Below are positions 7,672 to 15,705 of a stretch of 64,000 nucleotides of DNA, piece by piece; position 1 is the stretch's first letter; the number at the start of each line of letters is the position of its first letter. Origin of the DNA: Granulicella pectinivorans. Lineage in GTDB: Bacteria > Acidobacteriota > Terriglobia > Terriglobales > Acidobacteriaceae. A program made the position numbers and the translations under genes. A model generated the notes under the pieces. It did not search any database, was not told the DNA's origin, and saw only the letters and a program-made list of their open reading frames with translations. The stretch spans positions 3,534,001 through 3,598,000 of the forward strand of contig NZ_FOZL01000001.1 of the NCBI RefSeq assembly GCF_900114625.1. The letters are read 5' to 3'.

Positions 7672-9359
7672 TGGAAGGTGTGTTCCAGGTCGGATGGGGT
7701 GTCCGGCTGGGCTGGATGGTGCTGCTTTTGGCTCCTGTTCTGCGTGGTCAGGTGGTGGAACTCAGTGGTGGGACGTCCACGCTGTACCAGTCGCAGGGAG
7801 CGATGCTGAAGTTGCATGGCGATGGCTATGAGAGTGGGCTGAGCGGCGGGATGGCGGATGGGCATCTGCTGGCCGGGGCCTATTTTCGGCGAGTGACGCC
7901 GAAATCGACCTACACAGCTGGCATGCAGGACTTCAACTTCAATCTGCCGACGGACCTCTTCAGTGGTGACCACCGGCTGACGATGGTTGGGCTTGGGGTG
8001 AAGACGAAGGTCGGTGTGGCACAGGTGCAGGGGTTCCTGGGTGCCAGCTCCCCGCGGATGGACAGCCCGTTTGTCCAGGGATTCACACGTCTTGTGCCTG
8101 CGGCTGCGGTGCTGATGAAGACTTCGCTTTCGCGCAGCTTGAGTATTTCGACGCAGTTGTTTGATTCGAAGCAGCTTACGTTGATCGAAAGTGCGGAATG
8201 GAAACCCCAGCGTGCGCTGGCGTTCGCGGTTTCCGGAGGATTTGCGGGCAACCAGCACTATGCCGCGGCCAGCATGGAGATGAAGCGGCCACGGCAGGAT
8301 CTGGCGGTGGAGTACATCAGCGCTGGGGATGAGTTCAAACGGACGGGAACACAGGCGGATCAAGCTCTCGAGTTTATCCGCGAGAATCTCTCCTACACCT
8401 ACCGGTCTTCTCTGGCTCCACGATTCACGTTTACCTTGATTCGGCAGAACTTCCTCGTCCCAGGATCGACGATGGTTCCGGTCGCGACGTATCCGATCAG
8501 CACGGACTTCCCTGCTCCCGAGCCGGTGGTTGTTCCGGCGGCGGTGAGCGGGCTGGACGAGGTGTCGCTTGTGGAGCAGGTGAAGAAGCTCCAGCTTTCG
8601 CAGTCGGTGTTTCATTCGAGCTACGAGGGAGAATCCAATGTGGCGTTTGCCGTGGCAGCGACGATGCCACTGACGCGGAGGGCCGAGGTGCAGGGCAGCT
8701 TCTTCAAGAGCTACCTGCTGCGAAGCGGCGGAAGGTCTGTCTCGTCGCTGGTAACGACGGTGCGAGAGCGACTGACTGGCAGGCTCAGCGTGAGCGAAAC
8801 GATCAATTATTCGGGTGGACAGGCTACGGTCGGCTTCGGCGGAGCGTTGTTGTCGGGGTTTGGGAGTGTCTCGGTGGACTACCAGACGGTGTACGTGGCG
8901 ACTCGGCCGGAGAATCCGTTTCAGCAGAGTCTGATGCTGGATGTGCAGATGAGTGTTCTGGGGAGGATGCTGGTCCATGTGGGGACGCTGGTGGGACCGA
9001 CGGGCAAGCTGTTGTATACGGCGGATGCGAGAGCGGCGCAGGGTTTCTCGCACGCTCCCCGGACGGAAGCGACGCACCATAAGGTGGGGGAGAGTGTGCT
9101 TGCGGTGCGGGTCGTGGATGAGGCCGGAAGACCGGTGGAGGGGGCGGCGATCGACATGGGCGGTACGATCGGCTTTACCGACTCCGGGGGTAACTTCGTC
9201 CTGCGCGAGAAGAAACCTTCACTGCATGCCTGTCGGGTGGCGGTGGAGGAGTTTCTGGATGGGCGTAGTTACCGTGTGATATCGGCACCGATGCAGTTGG
9301 CAAGCGCCAGGGTCGTGCAGGCGCCGGCGGTGATCGTGGTGACGGTGAGTTCACCCTAA
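7668..9359 (+). CDS. Outer-membrane beta-barrel candidate with usher-like C-terminal domain
   Basis: A 563-residue protein starting at the ATG that overlaps the chaperone-like gene's stop. A hydrophobic leader (GVRLGWMVLLLAPVLRG) is followed by about 440 residues of alternating amphipathic strands rich in aromatic and glycine residues (AGAYFRRVTPKSTYTAGM, LSYTYRSSLAPRFTFTLI, VDYQTVYVATRPENPFQQS), as in outer-membrane barrels. From about residue 477 comes a compact beta domain with VRVVDEAGRPVEGAAIDM and GFTDSGGNFVLR, the pattern of carboxypeptidase-regulatory domains and also of usher C-terminal domains. Classical ushers are around 800 residues and carry a plug domain. This is shorter and no plug is obvious. 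It could be a minimal usher-like pore or an unrelated porin; genetic context favours the former. Confidence 0.5.
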   Translation: MMEGVFQVGWGVRLGWMVLLLAPVLRGQVVELSGGTSTLYQSQGAMLKLHGDGYESGLSGGMADGHLLAGAYFRRVTPKSTYTAGMQDFNFNLPTDLFSGDHRLTMVGLGVKTKVGVAQVQGFLGASSPRMDSPFVQGFTRLVPAAAVLMKTSLSRSLSISTQLFDSKQLTLIESAEWKPQRALAFAVSGGFAGNQHYAAASMEMKRPRQDLAVEYISAGDEFKRTGTQADQALEFIRENLSYTYRSSLAPRFTFTLIRQNFLVPGSTMVPVATYPISTDFPAPEPVVVPAAVSGLDEVSLVEQVKKLQLSQSVFHSSYEGESNVAFAVAATMPLTRRAEVQGSFFKSYLLRSGGRSVSSLVTTVRERLTGRLSVSETINYSGGQATVGFGGALLSGFGSVSVDYQTVYVATRPENPFQQSLMLDVQMSVLGRMLVHVGTLVGPTGKLLYTADARAAQGFSHAPRTEATHHKVGESVLAVRVVDEAGRPVEGAAIDMGGTIGFTDSGGNFVLREKKPSLHACRVAVEEFLDGRSYRVISAPMQLASARVVQAPAVIVVTVSSP

Positions 9360-9442
9360 CGCATTTATGATGAAGGCCACATCCTTCTGCGGTCATTGGC
9401 GTCTATACGTTGCATCGAATTTGATTCTGTGAGGTTTCGTTC

Positions 9443-11077
9443 TTGGCGCAACCACTCGTTCTGCTGATGTTCCTGGCTGTAGTCGTGGGTGGACGCGCGC
9501 AGACGGGCACGGGTGGACAGAGGCGCACGCAGACGCAAACGAGCAGTTCGCAGAACATCACATCTCCTTTGAGTACAACGAGCGGAAGCACGACTGATCC
9601 TTTTGAACTGAGGGGGCGAGTGCTGAATGCGCGGTCGAATGTGCCAATTGCGCGCGCTCTGGTGAAGCTGGGGCAGAGGGCTGTACTGACAAACCAGGAT
9701 GGCGTGTTCACGTTTCCGCAGGTGACCAGCACGGCCGGGACGCTGGTGGCGAGCAAGCCGGGGTATTATGCGAGTCCGAGCGGAAACGATACGTATCTGC
9801 CATCGCAGACGTTCGTACCGGGGACACCGGTGGATCTGTTGGTGTATCCCGAAGCCCTGATTGCGGGCACGGTGGCGAATGCGGCTGGTGAGGGTTTGCC
9901 GAATTTTACGGTGACGGTGCGGCGCAGCTCGTACGACGAAAACGGGCATCACTGGACGCAGGCTGGCACTGCGAGGACGGATAGCGCGGGAGCATACCGG
10001 CAGGCGGTTCCTGCGGGAGACTATACGGTGCAGGCGCGCTCAAACGGCAGGACGAGGGGAGATAGCGAGATCTATCTGCCTGTGTCCGTTCCGGCCGACA
10101 GCGGCTCGATTGCCGACGCACTGCACTTGAGGCCGGGAGACCAGGTGCAGGTGAATCTTCGACCCGAGTCCAGAAAGGCGTATGTCGTCACGCTGACAAG
10201 CGACTCGGATGCGACACGAGGTTTTCCGCGTCTGGTGGCGTACAACACGAGCGGGCTGGCGATTCCGGCGACTCCGATCCCGGAGCGCGGTGATCCAGGG
10301 ACGTTGAGGGTTTTGCTTCCGAATGGAACGTACCGGCTGGTCGCGACGATGCAAGCGCGTGAGGGCACCATGGAGGGTGAGGCGCACGTGACCGTCGCGG
10401 GGCGCGACGTTGACGGCGTGTCGCTGCACTACAGCCAGGCTCCGCGACTGCCGGTTGAGTTAGCGGTGGAGCCTGGGGTGGCAACGGATAGCTTGACGAT
10501 TCCAGCGGCTCGGTCGCTGGGGCTGATGTTAGTGTCGACGGTGACCAACGGCGACGGTGTGGAGCAGAATTTTCCGTTGACGAGCGCGCAGGGGCAGCCG
10601 GACGGCTTCGCGGTACCGGTGGGAAGCTATCGGCTGCAGGCTCGGGCGAACGGACAGTGGTATGTGACGGCGGCGGACTATGGCGGGACGAACCTGCTGA
10701 CGGACAATCTGACGGTCGCTTTGGGCGGCGGAGCGCAGACGGTTCGGATACGGATCTCGAACCAGACGGCTGCGGTCTCGGGGTCGGTGATGTTGGGCGA
10801 TCAGCCGGTGCAGGCGTTCTTGTACTTTGTGGCGACGAGTCCTTCGGCGACACCGGTGCTGATGTCACGAGGCAATGCAGATGGCACTTTCAACCGGGGG
10901 AATCTGCCGCCGGGAGATTATCGGGTTTTAGCGACGCAGCAAAAAGTGCAGGCGGACCTCCGGGATCCAGCGACGATCTCGCGGTTTCTGGGCAAGGTGC
11001 AGACGGTGACGTTGACGGCGGGCGCGACCCAGACGCTCACCCTGCAGGCGGTGGGCGCGTTGGAGATGCCGCAATGA
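9443..11077 (+). CDS. Secreted carboxypeptidase-regulatory-like repeat protein
   Basis: A 544-residue exported protein. The start is TTG at 9443 with GAGG about nine bases upstream, giving signal peptide MAQPLVLLMFLAVVVGGRA. A Thr/Ser/Gln linker leads to several beta-sandwich modules of the CarboxypepD_reg type. Examples are FELRGRVLNARSNVPIARAL followed by TNQDGVFTF, then AGTVANAAGEGLPNFTVTV with TDSAGAYRQAVPAGDYTVQ, and a last SGSVMLGDQPVQAFLYF with NADGTFNRGNLPPGDYRV. Such modules bind or display surfaces and have no peptidase activity of their own. The stop overlaps the next ATG by four bases (ATGA), so the two products are probably made together. It may be the tail of the pilus-like operon starting at 6298. 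Confidence 0.65.
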   Translation: MAQPLVLLMFLAVVVGGRAQTGTGGQRRTQTQTSSSQNITSPLSTTSGSTTDPFELRGRVLNARSNVPIARALVKLGQRAVLTNQDGVFTFPQVTSTAGTLVASKPGYYASPSGNDTYLPSQTFVPGTPVDLLVYPEALIAGTVANAAGEGLPNFTVTVRRSSYDENGHHWTQAGTARTDSAGAYRQAVPAGDYTVQARSNGRTRGDSEIYLPVSVPADSGSIADALHLRPGDQVQVNLRPESRKAYVVTLTSDSDATRGFPRLVAYNTSGLAIPATPIPERGDPGTLRVLLPNGTYRLVATMQAREGTMEGEAHVTVAGRDVDGVSLHYSQAPRLPVELAVEPGVATDSLTIPAARSLGLMLVSTVTNGDGVEQNFPLTSAQGQPDGFAVPVGSYRLQARANGQWYVTAADYGGTNLLTDNLTVALGGGAQTVRIRISNQTAAVSGSVMLGDQPVQAFLYFVATSPSATPVLMSRGNADGTFNRGNLPPGDYRVLATQQKVQADLRDPATISRFLGKVQTVTLTAGATQTLTLQAVGALEMPQ

Positions 11078-12849
11078 AGGCGCTCTTGCTGATCGCGTTG
11101 TTGTTCGGACAGTTCCCTTTCGCGCAGGGGCAGGGAACGAAAGTCGCGGTTCATTTTCGGATTACGGGGACGGCGCTGAACGACCGCAATGGAGAGCCGA
11201 TTCCCTTTTGCCACATGAGCGCTTCTTTGATCGTTGCGGCACGTCCGGGCCAGGGATTTGGACAGCGGCCAGGGGAGGAAGGTGGCGGCAGGTTCGGACG
11301 TGGGCAGGACGCCGTCGAAGCGGATGCCGATGCGCGTGGGCGTTTTGCGCTGGAGGTTCCGTCGGAGGGTAAGTATCGCCTGAGTGGGAGCGCTAAGGGG
11401 TTCCGGGTGCAGTTTTATGAGGCGCATGGAGCCTTCTCGACGGCGGTGGTACTGACGAAGGCGGCTCCGGTACATACGGTGGTGTTTCGGGCGAGTTCGG
11501 ACGCGACGATCAGCGGCGAGGTGACGGACGAGGCGGGTGAGGCTGTCCGGAGTGCGCAGGTGAGGCTATATCTGGCTGCCGATCCGACGCGCACGGCGGA
11601 GGAGGCTCGGCTGCAGATGCGAAACGTGACCCAAACGGACGATCGTGGGCACTATGAGCTGACCGGATTGCAGGCGGGAAGCTATGAGGTGAGCGTGACG
11701 GGGCGGCCCTGGTACACGACGCAGAGCCCTCCGGCACAGGTCGTGAATGGAGTGGTTGTGCCGCCACTCGATCCCTCACTGGATGTGGTCTATCCGGTAA
11801 TGTGGTTTCCGGGAACCGACGACGAGCGTTCCGCGGAGAAGATCGCGCTGAAATATGGGGAGAGGCGCCAGGTGGACTTTCGTCTGACTGCGATTCCGGC
11901 GGCTCACGTATTGTTGAGCGTTCCGGTGCAAACACCTGCTCCGGGAGGGGATGCGCGGGTACAGGGGTCTTACCAGGTTAGGCCGGTCATTCAGAGGATT
12001 GGTGCGGATGGGATGGTGGAGGGAATCTCCATGAGCATGCGAGGGATGGGGGCGGGACAGACGCCGCAGCTCGATATTGGCGGGCTAGCTCCGGGGACGT
12101 ACCGAATTTCAGAACCAGCGGCTTCGATCAATAGCCCGGCGACTTTCTCGGTGCTTCATATAGGGTTGGCTGGTTCTGTGAGCGATACGTCCATGAGCGT
12201 GCCGGAGGTTCCGGTGGTCATCAGGGTGGATGGCGATCCTACGGTGACAGCGGGACAGGTCTCGTTGACGGATACGACGACTGGGTGGACCGCAACGCGT
12301 GGCAGGATGATGGGCGTGGCCGATAGTGGGGTAGACCCGGGTGGGCGCGGGCGGCGTGATGGTGGCGGCGCTTCGGACGAGGTGACGATCTATGCTCCGG
12401 CGGGCAGCTATGAGGTGACGGTTGCGGGACGGAACAGCTTTCTGACGGGGGTAACGGCTACCGGTGCTCAGGTGACAGGGAGGGTGGTCAAGATTGCGGA
12501 AGGAAGCCCGCATCTGACCGTACACATGGCGGCTGGATTGGCCTCGATCGACGGGACCGCCATGCGACAGGGCAAGCCCTCTTCAGGCGCGATGGTGCTT
12601 CTTGTGCCGGCGACCATGGGAGACCCGGCGAATCTACTGTTCGAGCGCAGGGCTCAGACTGCGACCGACGGCAGCTTCCAGATGACGAACGTGATGCCGG
12701 GGCAGTACATCCTGCTGGTGATCGACCATGGGTGGGAGGTGAACTGGCGCGACGTCGGAACGCTGCGACCGTACCTGCTGCAAGGAGAGCCGCTGGACCT
12801 CACGGCGTCAGCCACAGTCCATCCTGCGGTTCAGGCCATCGCTCCGTAG
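11074..12849 (+). CDS. Secreted carboxypeptidase-regulatory-like repeat protein
   Basis: A 591-residue exported protein. I place the start at the ATG at 11074, which overlaps the previous stop and begins the signal peptide MKALLLIALLFGQFPFAQG. The longer frame back to 10657 is antisense-like noise inside the previous gene. Repeated beta-sandwich modules follow: SGEVTDEAGEAVRSAQVRLYL then TDDRGHYELTGLQAGSYEVSV, and a final IDGTAMRQGKPSSGAMVLLV with ATDGSFQMTNVMPGQYILLV. A Gly/Arg-rich stretch sits near residue 60-80. The domain type matches the protein before it; the two are probably partners or tandem divergents. It is the last gene of the plus-strand run before tRNA-Ser. Molecular role unknown. 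Confidence 0.65.
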   Translation: MKALLLIALLFGQFPFAQGQGTKVAVHFRITGTALNDRNGEPIPFCHMSASLIVAARPGQGFGQRPGEEGGGRFGRGQDAVEADADARGRFALEVPSEGKYRLSGSAKGFRVQFYEAHGAFSTAVVLTKAAPVHTVVFRASSDATISGEVTDEAGEAVRSAQVRLYLAADPTRTAEEARLQMRNVTQTDDRGHYELTGLQAGSYEVSVTGRPWYTTQSPPAQVVNGVVVPPLDPSLDVVYPVMWFPGTDDERSAEKIALKYGERRQVDFRLTAIPAAHVLLSVPVQTPAPGGDARVQGSYQVRPVIQRIGADGMVEGISMSMRGMGAGQTPQLDIGGLAPGTYRISEPAASINSPATFSVLHIGLAGSVSDTSMSVPEVPVVIRVDGDPTVTAGQVSLTDTTTGWTATRGRMMGVADSGVDPGGRGRRDGGGASDEVTIYAPAGSYEVTVAGRNSFLTGVTATGAQVTGRVVKIAEGSPHLTVHMAAGLASIDGTAMRQGKPSSGAMVLLVPATMGDPANLLFERRAQTATDGSFQMTNVMPGQYILLVIDHGWEVNWRDVGTLRPYLLQGEPLDLTASATVHPAVQAIAP

Positions 12850-12875
12850 TTTGTTGCTCGCTTTGTAGGAAGGAA

Positions 12876-12963
12876 TGGCGGAGAGACAGGGATTCGAACC
12901 CTGGATACCTTGCGGTATACACGCTTTCCAAGCGTGCGCCTTCAGCCACTCGGCCATCTCTCC
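12876..12963 (-). tRNA. tRNA-Ser (GGA), CCA encoded
   Basis: Minus-strand cloverleaf: acceptor GGAGAGA (12963-12957) pairs perfectly with TCTCTCC (12886-12880). Discriminator G and an encoded CCA (12878-12876) follow. The anticodon loop CTTGGAAAG gives GGA. A long variable arm (GTATACCGCAAGGTATC) and TTCGAAT T-loop are present, as required for serine tRNA. Confidence 0.97.
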
Positions 12964-13080
12964 GCGGGGTAGCGGACTTATTGAATCTAACACAAATGAA
13001 CCCCTTGTCGTGTGGTCGCCGAGCAGTGGTCTGTTGAGAACCGGGACCTTCTGCGCGAGAACCTGCGAGCAGGAACGGAG

Positions 13081-14238
13081 TCAGGCGGTTCTGCTTCCAG
13101 GGAGTGAGGCCATCAGCCGGATGAGTTCGGCTTGTCGGTGGGTGCTGGTCTTGGCCAGGATGCGTTTGCTGTGGAAGCGGGCGGTCTCCTGCGTGGTGCG
13201 AAGGGCCTCGGCAGCCTCGACAATATTCTTGCCCTGGAAGAGCATGTCGGCAAGGCGTGCCTCCGTGGGGGTGAGCGCATAGAGCGACCGCAGTATCTCG
13301 GCGCGGGACATGGGCACTTGCTCAGGATCGTGCAGCATCACGATCGCCACGATGCGGTTGCGCCCCTGGCCGAAGGGCGTCGGGCAGGGCGAGACCGTGA
13401 ACTGCAACGGGGAGCGGCCGGATGGCGAGCGCAGGAGGATCGAACCGCCTGGAGCGACGCCGAGGATCTGCCGCGTCTGGACGGCACCGCTGATGAGGTT
13501 CTGGAGGTGCTGGTCCTGTTGGAGGTCCGGGCTGCTGAGAGAGCCGTTGACAAGGTGGAGCGCGTCGGAGGTCCTGGCGATCTCGTCGGCGGGGCGGTTG
13601 GAAAGGACCACCTTCCCTTCCTCGTTCAGACCCATGATGGCATGGTCCATCGTCTCAAGAGCGGTGGCGACGGCGTTGATGTGGGCGTTGAGGCAACGGT
13701 AGCGATGATGGATATCGAAGGCGCGCGCGATGTGTGGCATCAGAACCTTGAGGACATGGCCTTCGCGATCAGCGAAGGGTGCCTCGAGCTTCGAGCGCTG
13801 CGAGCTGATGTAGATGGACGGCTGCTGCGGGAGCGGGATCTTAACCCCGTAGCTGTAGTGCATGTCGAAGGGCTTGAAGAAGTCGTTGTAGAACTCGGAA
13901 CGTTCGAGCTCGTCGTCGGCGATTACCCAGTGACTGTAGCGGATGTCGCCATCGCGGAAGACGGCGTCGGCCGGCTCCGCGATGATGTTGATGGCGGCAT
14001 AGTAGTCGATGAACTGGGTGAGAGCTTCCGGATCGGTCGATGTGCTGATCAAGGCGCTGGGCAGTGCGGGGTCGGAGGTCTGGGTGAACATGAAGGTCTG
14101 GCGCCCCTGTGCTGCGACGCCGATGCGATCGAGGATCGCTGGCCAGAGCGTCGGGTCATGCACGCTGGCGTAGATCATCTCGATGAGGGCGAGGAGCTGG
14201 GTTGTTCCGCCAAAGAGGACTTCCGGATTTTCAACCAT
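13081..14238 (-). CDS. LuxR-type transcriptional regulator with PAS-like sensor domain
   Basis: A 385-residue protein with AGAGG upstream of the ATG. The C-terminal 65 residues form a LuxR-type helix-turn-helix (LTPTEARLADMLFQGKNIVEAAEAL then TTQETARFHSKRILAKT). The middle contains a PAS-like stretch (LETMDHAIMGLNEEGKVVLSNRPADEI). The N-terminal 180 residues form an alpha/beta region of unknown ligand. It is a cytoplasmic DNA-binding regulator without a receiver phosphorylation site, so it probably responds to a small molecule. It lies 30 bases downstream of the PepSY gene on the same strand and may be read from the same transcript, but a link to metal control is not shown. Confidence 0.8.
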   Translation of the reverse strand: MVENPEVLFGGTTQLLALIEMIYASVHDPTLWPAILDRIGVAAQGRQTFMFTQTSDPALPSALISTSTDPEALTQFIDYYAAINIIAEPADAVFRDGDIRYSHWVIADDELERSEFYNDFFKPFDMHYSYGVKIPLPQQPSIYISSQRSKLEAPFADREGHVLKVLMPHIARAFDIHHRYRCLNAHINAVATALETMDHAIMGLNEEGKVVLSNRPADEIARTSDALHLVNGSLSSPDLQQDQHLQNLISGAVQTRQILGVAPGGSILLRSPSGRSPLQFTVSPCPTPFGQGRNRIVAIVMLHDPEQVPMSRAEILRSLYALTPTEARLADMLFQGKNIVEAAEALRTTQETARFHSKRILAKTSTHRQAELIRLMASLPGSRTA

Positions 14239-14268
14239 GAAAACCTCTGAGCTGGTTTGGAGGAGCGT

Positions 14269-15693
14269 TTACACGCGTAGTGTAGCAGCCTCCTTTGGGA
14301 TTCCAGGGTAAAGGCCCAGCCATAGACGCGTTGCCGGAATCCTGCGCAGGACAAAGCGTTCCGTGAGAGCGACGAGAACAAGAGAAACGCCCAGGAACGG
14401 CATGTAGACGCCGAAGACGACCAGGAACACGATGAGTCCAGCTGAGAAACGGATGCGGCGGATGGGCGCAGGTGCGCCGAGAACGCCCTCGGGTCTGCGT
14501 CGCCACCACATGACCAGGCCGCTGAGGCTGAGGGTGACGAGTCCCAGGGTGGTGAACAGTCCGAGGAGTTGATTGGCGAGGCCGAAGAGCTGGCCTTCGT
14601 GGGCTGCGATGCCTGTACCTACTATGCGGTCGAGAAGGGCTTTCTGGCGGAAGTCAGTGCGCTGGAGAATCGCCCCTGTGTGGGGATCGAGGACAAGGTC
14701 AACACGGAGGGGACGGTCTCGAGTATCGGACTTGGCGGTCCAGTTACCGCCGGGGCGTCTGGGCGGCGAGACAAGGACCGGGTTGGTGAGGTGGAGCGGC
14801 GCGACCACGCCGACCATGGTGTCGATCTGCCCGTAAGACGCGCTTCCCTGTCCCGCCGTGGTCATATGCTTCCTATGCTCGGCGTGTTCGGGGGAGCTCA
14901 TGTCCATGCCGCCCATATCCATTCCGTCCATGGTGTCGGCGGGGGTGGAACGTGCGGCGATCTCAGCCTTGCTGCTTGTGACCCAATCCTGCTTGACCGG
15001 GGCTGTTCCGGTGATGCGTCGCACGGCTTTGAGATAGCCTCCCCAACTCTTTGCCCAGGGAAGACCGGTGAAGAGCAGGAAGAGAGCGAAGACGGAGATG
15101 TAGATGCCGGTGACGGCGTGGATGTCGCGCCAGAAGATACGCTGCCCCTGGCGGAGGCGTGGATACAGCACGCCAGCCACCCCCTTCGACGAGGTGGGCC
15201 ACCACAGGAAGAGGCCGGTGACGATCATGATGACTGCCCAGGAGGCCGCAAGCTCGACGATCCACGAACCGAGGTTGCCGATGAGCAACTCGCCGTGCAG
15301 CCGGGAGACGAACTTGTCGATGCGCTTGTCTTCGTCATCCACCTTGAGCACCTGCAGCGTGCGCGGGTGGACGTAAACGCGAAACTCCTTGAGGCCCTTC
15401 CCGACGAGGACCTGTGCAGGTGCCTCGTCGGTAAAGGGGAGTTGGTAGGCGTGGAGGCCGGATCCTGGGACGGCCGCGAGGGCCACCCTGACCTGATCGC
15501 TGACCGGAGCAGGTGCCCCGATCGTGGTGAGGTGAGCATAGGGACGATCAAGCCAGCGTTGGATCTGGGGATGAAAGAGAAAGATGGTGCCTGTGACCGA
15601 GAGCCACAGGATGAACGGGATGCAGAAGAGACCGGCGTAGAAGTGCCAGCGCCAGACGGTGCGATGATCGAGTCCAGAGGATGCGGTCTTCAT
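14269..15693 (-). CDS. PepSY-domain integral membrane protein, probable metal-uptake partner
   Basis: A 474-residue inner-membrane protein of the PepSY-associated TM family. Helices are seen at HFYAGLFCIPFILWLSVTGTI, SWIVELAASWAVIMIVTGLFLWW, DIHAVTGIYISVFALFLLF, GLFTTLGLVTLSLSGLVMWW and two at the C-terminus. The hallmark patterns RWHFYAGL and WRDIHAVTG, with His residues inside helices, match family members that work with TonB receptors in iron or copper acquisition. A periplasmic loop near residue 255-280 holds MDGMDMGGMDM followed by a His-rich run, a copper-binding style of sequence. The ATG lies 12 bases after the TonB receptor's stop with GGAGA between them, so the two are co-transcribed. 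Confidence 0.85.
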   Translation of the reverse strand: MKTASSGLDHRTVWRWHFYAGLFCIPFILWLSVTGTIFLFHPQIQRWLDRPYAHLTTIGAPAPVSDQVRVALAAVPGSGLHAYQLPFTDEAPAQVLVGKGLKEFRVYVHPRTLQVLKVDDEDKRIDKFVSRLHGELLIGNLGSWIVELAASWAVIMIVTGLFLWWPTSSKGVAGVLYPRLRQGQRIFWRDIHAVTGIYISVFALFLLFTGLPWAKSWGGYLKAVRRITGTAPVKQDWVTSSKAEIAARSTPADTMDGMDMGGMDMSSPEHAEHRKHMTTAGQGSASYGQIDTMVGVVAPLHLTNPVLVSPPRRPGGNWTAKSDTRDRPLRVDLVLDPHTGAILQRTDFRQKALLDRIVGTGIAAHEGQLFGLANQLLGLFTTLGLVTLSLSGLVMWWRRRPEGVLGAPAPIRRIRFSAGLIVFLVVFGVYMPFLGVSLVLVALTERFVLRRIPATRLWLGLYPGIPKEAATLRV

Positions 15694-15705
15694 GGTGGTC
15701 TCCGT

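Noticed and set aside
7632..9080. Minus-strand open frame antisense to the outer-membrane protein
   Set aside because: His/Arg-rich composition of a shadow frame; the plus-strand protein has a signal peptide and coupled start.
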